This document shows positions 1-5,256 of a DNA stretch of 6,323 bases, piece after piece (positions within the stretch are counted from its first letter, which is position 1; every line of letters begins with the position of its first letter). The notes beneath the pieces are model-generated. The model was not told the origin of the DNA. It made no database searches and saw only the letters and a list, made by a program, of their open reading frames with translations. This DNA is from Candidatus Nitrosopumilus sp. (GTDB lineage Archaea; Thermoproteota; Nitrososphaeria; Nitrososphaerales; Nitrosopumilaceae): positions 1-6,323 of the forward strand of contig JAOUAY010000076.1 in NCBI GenBank assembly GCA_029860565.1, given 5' to 3'. Both the position numbers and the translations under genes were made by a program.

Positions 1-356
1 GCATATTTTGATTGTGTTTTTAAACTTGTTGCCAACTCTTTAAAAATTTCATTTACACTTACATCTACTAAATTTATTGTAGCATTTTCTTTTACAATTT
101 GTTTTTCAAATTTTTCTTTAATTGCAAAGGACACTGAAGACCAATGCAATACTCCTTTCAGTTGCTCTTCAACTGTAGAATTAGTTGTTGGAAAATTTGC
201 TGGAGAGAAAACAATTCCATTTGTCCATTGCATAGTAGGAATTCCTCCACCTGATGATCTAGTACTAAATGCTATTTGTTTTACCCAATCTTCAAATTTA
301 TACTCAATTACTTCGTGAATAATCAATTTTTTCCATGGTTCTATAGAAATCTCCAT
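1..356 (-). CDS. hypothetical protein, 3' part cut off by window edge
   Basis: An open frame runs on the minus strand from an ATG at 356 to the left edge without a stop. It gives 118 complete codons plus two bases. The protein starts MEISIEPWKKLIIHEVIEYK. It has no signal peptide and no membrane segment. Visible features are a Ser/Gly-rich turn (STRSSGGGIP, about residues 32-41), followed by MQWTNGIVF, a Pro/Thr/Asn loop (about 53-59), and a Lys/Glu-rich helical stretch (about 82-112). The composition looks like a soluble alpha/beta cytosolic protein. I do not recognise the family and assign no function. The start is supported by a TATA-like box (TTATAA, 381-387) centred about 28 nt upstream, which predicts a leaderless mRNA. 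The amino-acid pattern, with hydrophobic residues alternating with charged ones and no rare-residue runs, argues for a real gene. Confidence 0.75.
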   Translation of the reverse strand, partial: MEISIEPWKKLIIHEVIEYKFEDWVKQIAFSTRSSGGGIPTMQWTNGIVFSPANFPTTNSTVEEQLKGVLHWSSVSFAIKEKFEKQIVKENATINLVDVSVNEIFKELATSLKTQSKY

Positions 357-380
357 TTGTTAATATTGATATCATGCCAA

Positions 381-387
381 TTATAAT
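381..387 (-). promoter_or_regulatory. TATA-like box for the left-edge gene
   Basis: On the minus strand the sequence reads AAGATTATAATTGG. The ATTATAA core is centred about 28 nt before the ATG at 356, the archaeal TBP spacing for transcription starting at or next to the start codon. An 8-bp palindrome, TGATATCA (367-374), lies between box and start and could be an operator, but this is unproven. Confidence 0.5.
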
Positions 388-816
388 CTTATTTTCTGAA
401 CTTGATTTGATGTTTGTTTTATTCCTAGACACTCATATTGATAAATTTGATTTCTTTGATAATGTTATGTGGCAAAAATTATGATAACTGAATTTTTCAA
501 TTAGTAAGTTAAGATTGTTAATAAAATATTTTCTTTTGATTAATAATTCTGATGTAGTATGTGAAATTCATGCTGGATTTAAAATAATTCAAAGGTATTT
601 TTTGATACAACCTAAAATAAGTTTTTTAGCTCTTATGATGAATAATTGTCATAAATTATTATTTTAAAAAATAAAGTAGAAGAACATATCAAATAAAATA
701 ATCATATTAATTTCAAATGACAAAATGAATATTTTTGAATTATGTTAAATCCGGTGTGCTTGCTTTTATTTTAAAATCATTTGACTTAGGTGATATATTG
801 TAGTTAATTTCATTTG

Positions 817-837
817 TAGATGAGATTAAACCATCTA
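817..837. repeat. 6-bp inverted repeat upstream of the DUF3892-like gene
   Basis: TAGATG (817-822) and its reverse complement CATCTA (832-837) flank a 9-nt spacer, about 20 bp before the TATA-like box of the gene at 891. The position suits a regulator site, but a 6-bp dyad in AT-rich DNA can arise by chance. Confidence 0.25.
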
Positions 838-857
838 AATTATCTTAATTGAGGTTG

Positions 858-864
858 TTAAATA
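858..864 (+). promoter_or_regulatory. TATA-like box for the gene at 891
   Basis: TTAAATA is centred about 30 nt before the ATG at 891, which predicts a leaderless or nearly leaderless transcript. No Shine-Dalgarno-like sequence is present just before the ATG (only ATTATTTTTTATA), which fits. Confidence 0.5.
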
Positions 865-890
865 GTAGAAACTAATTATTATTTTTTATA

Positions 891-1433
891 ATGAAAAAAT
901 GGGCTGACTACTTAATTTCAGAAGTTAGATATGATTCTAAAAATTTAATCTCTACTGCTATACGACATCAAGATACTGATTTAGGGATTACTTTAGGTGA
1001 ACCTATAGATCGTTCGACTATTACTTCTGACATCAAAAATAGATTATCTTACATTACAATTTACAATGGAAAAAATTCCTGGAAAAAAGGTCACAAAATT
1101 CAAACTTTCTCTATTGGAGGTATTCCATATCTTCGTATTGATGAAAATAAAGTAAAATTAGATTACCTAGGTGATTTACCCGAATTATTATTAATAAAAT
1201 CTAATCCAATTTTAGAATCAGAACTACCTTCTAGTTCTAGGGGTTCGCTGCCAAAAGAATCTGTAGAAGAACTTCCTCCTGAACAATTCTCTAAAGCAAA
1301 GGAATTAGAAAAAGAAATCAAAAATCTTGAAATAGTTAAAACTGAATATGACATAATCCAAATTCTACAAAAACAAAATAAAAAACTTGATGATATAGAG
1401 AAAAAACTTCATGATTTAGAAAAAATGACGTAA
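891..1433 (+). CDS. DUF3892-like domain protein with C-terminal coiled coil
   Basis: This is a 180-residue soluble protein of unknown function. Residues about 3-99 resemble the DUF3892 fold as I remember it: an opening strand (YLISEVRYD, 7-15) and a middle block with YITIYNGKNSWKKGHKIQTF (54-73). The most diagnostic part is IPYLRID..K..LDYLGDLPEL (78-99), matching the family pattern of a leucine-arginine strand followed by D-x-L-x-x-LP. A Ser/Pro-rich linker (about 107-128) leads to a Lys/Glu-rich coiled coil (about 130-178), so the protein probably oligomerises. DUF3892 proteins have no established biochemical role. The ATG at 891 is preferred because of the TATA-like box at 858-864. The gene stands alone on the plus strand and converges with the gene ending at 1629. 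Family assignment is by pattern only and could be wrong; that it is a gene is not in doubt. Confidence 0.8.
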   Translation: MKKWADYLISEVRYDSKNLISTAIRHQDTDLGITLGEPIDRSTITSDIKNRLSYITIYNGKNSWKKGHKIQTFSIGGIPYLRIDENKVKLDYLGDLPELLLIKSNPILESELPSSSRGSLPKESVEELPPEQFSKAKELEKEIKNLEIVKTEYDIIQILQKQNKKLDDIEKKLHDLEKMT

Positions 1434-1455
1434 TTATTTTAGAATCTTATTTTTT
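1434..1455 (+). terminator. possible T-rich terminator
   Basis: Directly after the TAA at 1431-1433 come two T-rich tracts, ATTATTTT (1433-1440) and a run of six T (1450-1455), without a stable hairpin. Archaeal RNA polymerase commonly terminates at such tracts. The region is AT-rich overall, so the call is weak. Confidence 0.35.
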
Positions 1456-1628
1456 AGATACATATTGTGTTAAATGTAAAACTAAAAAACATTGAAAATC
1501 TAGAAGAAATAATTGTGAAAAATGGAATCTGATATTCGAAGAGATTTTTTCTATTTACAAAAGTAAATTATTTCCAATTGTTAAAATGAAAAATACTGAA
1601 ATTTTTTGTTATATCAAAATTTATAAAA

Positions 1629-2102
1629 TTACATTTGTTTTGACTGCCATGTTTGATTGAATTGTTTAATGGCTTCCTGATATGCCATAATTGAATCATC
1701 TCCAGAGGTTTTGAGAAATTTTTCCCACTGTTCATTGAATTTCTTTATTGATTCAATGTTAGTTTCTTTAAATATATTTTCAATCATCTTTGTTTGTTGT
1801 TTGATATATTCAGGACCAATTTCTTCCCAAGTATTTTCCCAACTGGAACTAACTTTTTTTAATAACTCTGCATCTGATTCTACTGCTTTTTGACAAGCAT
1901 CGTGATATGTCATCAGAGTTTCATTTGTAGCCTTTTGCCAATGTGCAAGAGATTCTTTCCAACCATTTAATGCAGAATTGTATTCTTTCCACGCTTTTTC
2001 AAATTCTGGTTTTTTTGGTGAATTTTTAACTTGTTTTTTTGGTTTAGGTGTTGTCTTTTTAACTGGTCTCTTCTTAACTACACTTTTCTTCTTGACTGCC
2101 AT
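1629..2102 (-). CDS. protein with histone-H1-like lysine tail and Trp-rich helical domain (possibly phasin-like)
   Basis: This is a 157-residue protein in two parts. Residues 1-32 are a basic low-complexity tail with 13 lysines, one arginine and five prolines (KKK, KKRP, KKTTPKPKK, SPKKP), like histone H1 tails or the DNA-binding tail of bacterial PhaF. Residues 33-157 are predicted all-helical and amphipathic, with seven tryptophans (38, 48, 55, 88, 92, 126, 152), often in W-x(5-10)-W or F-N-x-x-W spacing. There is no signal peptide or membrane segment. I do not recognise a named family. The body recalls phasins, which coat polyhydroxyalkanoate granules, and PHA synthase genes are known in this archaeal group, but no such gene is visible here. 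A nucleoid-associated role is equally possible. The ATG at 2102 is supported by a TATA-like box centred 27 nt upstream. Confidence 0.75.
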   Translation of the reverse strand: MAVKKKSVVKKRPVKKTTPKPKKQVKNSPKKPEFEKAWKEYNSALNGWKESLAHWQKATNETLMTYHDACQKAVESDAELLKKVSSSWENTWEEIGPEYIKQQTKMIENIFKETNIESIKKFNEQWEKFLKTSGDDSIMAYQEAIKQFNQTWQSKQM

Positions 2103-2125
2103 ATTCTTGTTTAAGAATAGTAGAT

Positions 2126-2132
2126 GTTAAAT
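2126..2132 (-). promoter_or_regulatory. TATA-like box for the Lys-tailed protein gene
   Basis: The minus strand reads ATTTAAC, centred about 27 nt before the ATG at 2102. It lies in the 70-bp gap after the zinc-finger gene on the same strand, so the Lys-tailed gene probably has its own promoter, although read-through from the upstream gene is possible. Confidence 0.4.
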
Positions 2133-2172
2133 CTTTTAATAATTCCAAATATTGAAATACCATAATCTAATT

Positions 2173-2331
2173 TTACAAAAATTCAGATGCTTTAGAAAAG
2201 TTTGTAAGATACTTTCTATCCTTGTTTTTAAATAATTTATGGTGCTCTTTGCATAGATTTCTAGTTTCTTTAAAACTGATTTTTACTGTTTCCAATGCTT
2301 TGTGTTTACACTCTGAAATACTACATTGCAA
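2173..2331 (-). CDS. small zinc-finger-like protein, 52 aa, TTG start
   Basis: This short minus-strand frame runs from a TTG at 2331 to a TAA at 2173-2175. It begins MQCSISECKHKALETVKIS and continues with FKETRNLCKEHHKLFK. Cys3, Cys8, Cys27 and His30 or His31 form a C-x4-C-x18-C-x2-H(H) set, a plausible single zinc-binding knuckle or treble-clef site. The rest is basic (many Lys), so binding of nucleic acid or protein is conceivable. No ATG exists in this frame: a TAG lies seven codons upstream, leaving TTG as the only common start. A TATA-like box at 2354-2363 is about 27 nt upstream, giving a leaderless start. The frame is short and lacks an ATG, so gene callers may skip it, but the paired Cys/His motif argues for a real gene. 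I know no function for it. Confidence 0.65.
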   Translation of the reverse strand: MQCSISECKHKALETVKISFKETRNLCKEHHKLFKNKDRKYLTNFSKASEFL

Positions 2332-2353
2332 TATGAAAAATAATGACTATTTA

Positions 2354-2363
2354 CTAATAAAAC
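2354..2363 (-). promoter_or_regulatory. TATA-like box for the small zinc-finger gene
   Basis: The minus strand reads GTTTTATTAG, centred about 27 nt before the TTG at 2331. It sits in the 66-bp region shared with the divergent gene at 2398. The plus-strand box for that gene is less clear (TTATGTAA at 2371-2378, inside the dyad AATTA/TAATT at 2369-2380). Confidence 0.4.
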
Positions 2364-2397
2364 TTTGAAATTATGTAATTACCTATGCTAACTTTTT

Positions 2398-2631
2398 ATG
2401 ATTGCTAAATATCAAAAAATTATGAATGATGATGAAAAAGGTAAACGATTTTTAGAATTAATTGACGAACAAAATAATCTTCAATGGAGTGTTGTTGTAA
2501 AATTATCTTCATTAATTAATTCAAAATGGGATTCTGTAAAATTAAAAGATGATCTTGAAACATTAGTAGCAGAACATTCAAAAATTACTAAAGAGCTTAA
2601 CAGTCTTGATGACGGTGTCAGTATATTATAA
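2398..2631 (+). CDS. hypothetical helical protein, 77 aa
   Basis: This small acidic-to-neutral, predicted all-helical protein begins MIAKYQKIMNDDEKGKRFLE. It has no cysteines, no membrane segment and no recognisable motif. A heptad-like spacing of Leu/Val/Ile through residues about 20-70 (LIDEQNNLQWSVVVKLSSLI, then LKDDLETLV) suggests a helical hairpin or dimer. It may be restricted to this archaeal lineage; no function is assigned. It is transcribed away from the small zinc-finger gene and converges on ctaB. Its TAA (2629-2631) overlaps the last codon of ctaB, and the two stops share the palindrome TTATAA. The ATG at 2398 is the first in frame; a second ATG at residue 9 (2422) is a possible alternative. 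Confidence 0.7.
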   Translation: MIAKYQKIMNDDEKGKRFLELIDEQNNLQWSVVVKLSSLINSKWDSVKLKDDLETLVAEHSKITKELNSLDDGVSIL

Positions 2632-3555
2632 TGCTGAATCTATCATTAATGCAATAAATAATACTGCTAAATATGGACTAGAAAATTTAAACAAAGTCCA
2701 TGCAGCTTTTTCCATCGGTTTGAATATTACCCACATTGATAATCCTATCATTAATGCACCTGAGGCAATTGCTGTCCATAGATATACTGCACCTACCATC
2801 TCATTACCATTTTCAGTTGTTAAGAAGAATGGGGCAATTGAAAACAATACCATTACTACAGTTGAGCCTGCAATAGCTCTAGCTGATGTTTTTTCAGATT
2901 GTACTGCAGTTAACATTGGAACATTTACTTTATTGTAATCATCCTTGAAATGTAATGTCAAAGCCCAAATGTGCATTGGAATCCAAATAAACACTAATCC
3001 TGCCATTGCAAGACCCATTGTCCATAAATCTGACATAGTTACAGCTACCCATCCAATCATTGGTGGTGAACCTCCACATAATCCGCCTAAAATTATGTTA
3101 GTTCTGGAATTTCGTTTTAATACATATGAGTAAATAATGATATTATTTACTAATGCAAATGCAATGAAAGCAGTTGCCCATATACCTTGTTCTAATGTTG
3201 TTGTAAAAGAAATTCCAAATGCTAGAACTAATGATATTCCAGCTAACACTAATCCAAAATTCCTTGCTTTAATTGCAGGATAGATTCTTTTTGATGGAAG
3301 GGGCCTTTCTTTTGTCCTTTCCATTATTGCATCAATATCTCTATCATGATAATTTGTTAAAGTATTTGCAGCGGCTGAACCAGCTGCAACTGAAAATAGC
3401 ATCAAAATCCATGTTGCTGGAGAAATTTCAATATCGTAAATATTAGATGCCGTTAATGCAGCACCAAATGCAGTAAATACAAGTAAATACCAAATTTTTG
3501 GCTTTGTTAATTCATAATATACGGCAACTCTAGATTCTGACTTTTGTTTTTGCAA
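2626..3555 (-). CDS. ctaB: heme o synthase (protoheme IX farnesyltransferase)
   Basis: This integral membrane prenyltransferase of the UbiA superfamily transfers a farnesyl group from farnesyl diphosphate to heme B, giving heme O, the precursor of heme A for heme-copper terminal oxidases. It has 309 residues, normal for the family. The first Asp-rich motif is TNYHDRDID (67-75; Asp71, Asp75), followed by MERTKERPLP (78-87). The second conserved block is YSYVLKRNSRTNIILGG with GGSPPMIGW (142-169). The third is WIPMHIWAL...DDYNKVNVPML (191-215). About eight to nine hydrophobic segments are visible. The usual first Asn of N-x3-D-x3-D is Thr67 here, with Asn68 next to it. The start is TTG at 3555, since an in-frame TGA lies just upstream and the next ATG is codon 52. 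A weak SD-like AGTGAT precedes it. It lies 2 nt after the Lrp gene, implying co-transcription and probably coupled translation. Confidence 0.95.
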   Translation of the reverse strand: MQKQKSESRVAVYYELTKPKIWYLLVFTAFGAALTASNIYDIEISPATWILMLFSVAAGSAAANTLTNYHDRDIDAIMERTKERPLPSKRIYPAIKARNFGLVLAGISLVLAFGISFTTTLEQGIWATAFIAFALVNNIIIYSYVLKRNSRTNIILGGLCGGSPPMIGWVAVTMSDLWTMGLAMAGLVFIWIPMHIWALTLHFKDDYNKVNVPMLTAVQSEKTSARAIAGSTVVMVLFSIAPFFLTTENGNEMVGAVYLWTAIASGALMIGLSMWVIFKPMEKAAWTLFKFSSPYLAVLFIALMIDSAL

Positions 3556-3557
3556 TA

Positions 3558-4016
3558 CTAATCACTATCCTTTGATGGCATATATGGCATTGCTTTCATC
3601 CGTGATTTCATTTCAATAAATGATTCTGAAGATTGAATTCCTTCAATCCTACCAATTCGTTCAGATACCATTTTATGCATTTGATCTAATGATTTTGAAT
3701 ACATAGTTACTAGTATGTCAAATCTACCTGTAACTTCTGCAACTTCTCTAACTCCTTCAATCTTGAATAATTCTTCAATGATGTGGTCTCGTTTTTTTGT
3801 ATCCATATTAATTCCAGTTAGAGCTTTAACATTATATCCAAGTTCTTCATCATTTACAACAATTGTAAAACGTTCAATTAATTTTTTTTTAACTAGTCTT
3901 TTTATTCTTGAATATACTACTGATGAATTAACATTAATTTTTTTTGATAGACGTGGAACTGAAATTGAAGCATCATGTGATAATTCTGATAAAATTTGTA
4001 AATCTAATTCATCCAC
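3558..4016 (-). CDS. Lrp/AsnC-family transcriptional regulator
   Basis: This 152-residue DNA-binding regulator has standard Lrp architecture. The N-terminal winged HTH (about 2-55) carries MDELDLQILSEL and the HTH core VPRLSKKINVNSSVVYSRIKRL (20-41). A linker strand (LIERFTIVVN, 46-55) leads to a C-terminal RAM/effector domain (about 65-140), with the family's G-x-[FY]-D turn as GRFD (97-100) and REVAEVTG before it. Such proteins form dimers to octamers and often respond to amino acids; the ligand is unknown here. The start is GTG at 4016, since an in-frame TAA is four codons upstream and the nearby ATG at 4012 is out of frame. The gene is first in an operon with ctaB. A strong dyad sits just upstream of its TATA box, suggesting autoregulation and control of ctaB. 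The tail past residue 140 (MPYMPSKDSD) is unremarkable. Confidence 0.93.
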   Translation of the reverse strand: MDELDLQILSELSHDASISVPRLSKKINVNSSVVYSRIKRLVKKKLIERFTIVVNDEELGYNVKALTGINMDTKKRDHIIEELFKIEGVREVAEVTGRFDILVTMYSKSLDQMHKMVSERIGRIEGIQSSESFIEMKSRMKAMPYMPSKDSD

Positions 4017-4058
4017 TTTTGCCGTTTAAAACACCTAAGTCGATCTAGATTTCTGGAT

Positions 4059-4067
4059 CTTATAAAG
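4059..4067 (-). promoter_or_regulatory. TATA box of the Lrp-ctaB operon
   Basis: The minus strand reads CTTTATAAG, the best archaeal TATA box in the window, centred about 47 nt before the GTG at 4016. Transcription should start near 4036, leaving about 20 nt of leader. An AGGTG (4032-4036) resembles an SD sequence but would lie at the very 5' end and far from the start. A palindrome ATCTAGAT (4043-4050) lies between box and predicted start site. Confidence 0.6.
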
Positions 4068-4070
4068 TTA

Positions 4071-4091
4071 TTATTGTAAAAATTACAATAA
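4071..4091. promoter_or_regulatory. perfect 9-bp dyad, candidate Lrp-type operator
   Basis: TTATTGTAA (4071-4079) and TTACAATAA (4083-4091) are exact reverse complements around AAA. The inner 15 bp (4074-4088: TTGTA, AAAAT, TACAA) fits the operator consensus I recall for Sulfolobus Ss-LrpB, TTGYA-W5-TRCAA, at every position. It starts 4 bp upstream of the TATA box of the Lrp gene and ends 5 bp after the asd stop. Binding by the adjacent regulator, with autoregulation, is an inference. The alternative is a terminator hairpin for asd, but no T-tract follows on the minus strand. Confidence 0.6.
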
Positions 4092-4096
4092 ATTAT

Positions 4097-5173
4097 CTAA
4101 ATCTTGCCTTTTTTGTATAACATTTCTGCTAATAAAACTGCGCCTTTTGCAGATCCCATTTTCTTGTTATGCGAGAACAACATGTATTTGAGTCCATTTT
4201 CAAATAATTCTTCTTTTTCTACTCTTCCAATTGTTGTAGTCATCCCATCACCTACTGATCTTTCCATCCTTGGTTGAGGTCTAGTTGGATCTTCATGAAA
4301 TGCATAATATTTTTCTGGTGCAGAAGGCAATCCTTCAACAGACATATTTTGATTGTATGAATTGTAGAGTTCTTTAGCTTTTGAAGGATCAATTTCATCT
4401 GTAGTCTCAACAAAGACAGATTCAGTATGTCCATCTATCACAGGAACTCTGGTACATGTACAACTAATTCTAATGTCTGCATCTTCAATTTTACCATCCT
4501 TGAGTTTTCCTAAAATTTTTCTTGTCTCAGTTCTAACCTTTTCTTCCTCCTTTGGAATATATGGAATGATGTTGTCAGTAATTCCCATTGCTGATACTCC
4601 TGACTTTCCACCACCTGAGATTGCCTGCATTGATGTCATCATGACTTTTTTTGCACCATATTTTTCTAGTAATGGTTTTAATGTAATTGCTAAACCCGTA
4701 GTAGTACAGTTTGGAAGTGGTGCTACCCAACCTTTCCAGTTACGATTTTTCTTTTGAATTTCAAGTAATTCAGACTGTTCATCATTTACTCCTGGAATGA
4801 GAATTGGAACATCTTCTTCATATCTGTATGCAGAGCTAGTTGAAATTACTGGCAAGTCTGCTGCCATTTTAGTTTCAATATCTCTTGCAGCTACAGATTC
4901 AACTGCTGAAAAGACTAAATCTAATTGTGATACATCAAGATCATCAATTTTTTTGACAGTCATTGACTTTATGTACTCAGGAATTTCTCCACCAACATCC
5001 CATGCCACAATTCCGCTTACGTCTTTAATTGCATCCAGATAGTTCTTATCTGCTGAACGCTCAGAAGCAGCAATTTGAGTTACTTCAAACCATGGGTGAT
5101 TCTCTAAAGATTGGACAAATTCCTGTCCTACGGCACCTGTTACTCCAATAATTGCTACTCTTTTCTTCCCCAT
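4097..5173 (-). CDS. asd: aspartate-semialdehyde dehydrogenase, archaeal type
   Basis: This cytosolic NADP-dependent enzyme reduces aspartyl-4-phosphate to aspartate semialdehyde, the branch point to lysine, threonine and methionine. With the ATG at 5173 it has 358 residues, normal for the archaeal/fungal class. An N-terminal Rossmann fold begins RVAIIGVTGAVGQEF (5-19; G-x2-G-x2-G). The catalytic cysteine is Cys156 in APLPNCTTTG. The acid/base His is His249 in RVPVIDGHTES. SGGGKSG (186-192) and the C-terminal SHNKKMGSAKGAVLLAE (334-350) are also conserved. The frame extends eight codons further to a TTG at 5197, but a TATA-like box at 5196-5205 covers that codon and is centred 27-28 nt before the ATG, so I prefer 5173. 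It is divergent from the CobD gene and followed by the Lrp-ctaB operon, which has its own promoter. Confidence 0.95.
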   Translation of the reverse strand: MGKKRVAIIGVTGAVGQEFVQSLENHPWFEVTQIAASERSADKNYLDAIKDVSGIVAWDVGGEIPEYIKSMTVKKIDDLDVSQLDLVFSAVESVAARDIETKMAADLPVISTSSAYRYEEDVPILIPGVNDEQSELLEIQKKNRNWKGWVAPLPNCTTTGLAITLKPLLEKYGAKKVMMTSMQAISGGGKSGVSAMGITDNIIPYIPKEEEKVRTETRKILGKLKDGKIEDADIRISCTCTRVPVIDGHTESVFVETTDEIDPSKAKELYNSYNQNMSVEGLPSAPEKYYAFHEDPTRPQPRMERSVGDGMTTTIGRVEKEELFENGLKYMLFSHNKKMGSAKGAVLLAEMLYKKGKI

Positions 5174-5195
5174 TTTATTAAACTTGATCAGTTTC

Positions 5196-5205
5196 AATTA
5201 ATATT
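5196..5205 (-). promoter_or_regulatory. TATA-like box for asd
   Basis: The minus strand reads AATATTAATT, centred 27-28 nt before the ATG at 5173, predicting a leaderless start there. It overlaps the alternative TTG start at 5197, which would then lie outside the mRNA. A TGATCA palindrome (5185-5190), part of an imperfect larger dyad (AACT..AGTT), lies between box and start. Confidence 0.45.
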
Positions 5206-5228
5206 CTTTTTTCAGATCACCAAAAGCT

Positions 5229-5237
5229 ACTATATTA
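5229..5237 (+). promoter_or_regulatory. TATA-like box for the CobD gene
   Basis: ACTATATTA is centred about 24-26 nt before the GTG at 5257, suiting a leaderless transcript. With the asd box at 5196-5205 it forms a compact divergent promoter region of 83 bp (5174-5256). No SD-like sequence precedes the GTG. Confidence 0.5.
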
Positions 5238-5256
5238 CTTGTTTCTATTTGATACT

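Larger units (their letters stand above)
357..857. other. long AT-rich intergenic stretch without a convincing gene
   Basis: About 530 bp separate the divergent genes starting at 356 and 891, far more than other gaps in this window. All frames are closed by frequent stops. I see no tRNA-like or GC-rich structured RNA. It holds short AT dyads: AATAATT/AATTATT (641-660, 6-nt loop), TTATTTT/AAAATAA (659-674), and TAGATG/CATCTA (817-837, 9-nt loop). It also holds one 24-codon frame (410-484) positioned about 26 nt after the TTATAAT box. An ATGATGA at 635-641 resembles a box C, but no box D (CTGA) follows nearby. The stretch may be a decayed gene, may carry an unrecognised small RNA, or may simply be spacer. 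Confidence 0.5.

Noticed and set aside
410..484. 24-codon plus-strand frame starting MFVLFLDTHIDKF
   Set aside because: It is well placed after a TATA-like box, but too short to judge by composition, and the box is equally explained by the minus-strand gene at 356. Kept only as part of a finding.
635..641. ATGATGA resembling box C of a C/D guide RNA
   Set aside because: No CTGA box D follows within the normal distance and there is no terminal stem.
1163..1354. Minus-strand frame inside the DUF3892-like gene; also the plus-strand frame 1711-1893 opposite the Lys-tailed gene and the minus-strand frame 4252-4434 inside asd
   Set aside because: They have low-complexity composition and lie entirely within better-supported genes.
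1500..1556. Short frame MESDIRRDFFYLQK in the convergent spacer
   Set aside because: It is only 14 codons with a stop just upstream and no promoter signal.
4071..4091. Reading the dyad as an intrinsic terminator for asd
   Set aside because: The stem is all A/T except one G/C pair, and no T-tract follows on the minus strand. The TATA box lies 4 bp away, so an operator is more likely.
4797..5042. Open frames on the plus strand opposite asd (also 4473-4757), ctaB (2606-2938, 2945-3133) and the Lrp gene (3715-4029)
   Set aside because: They are antisense shadows of strongly recognised proteins, with no motifs or promoters of their own.
5174..5197. Eight-codon N-terminal extension of asd from a TTG
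   Set aside because: The TATA-like box covers the TTG, and the family's N-terminus begins just before the Rossmann strand RVAIIG, so the ATG at 5173 is favoured.
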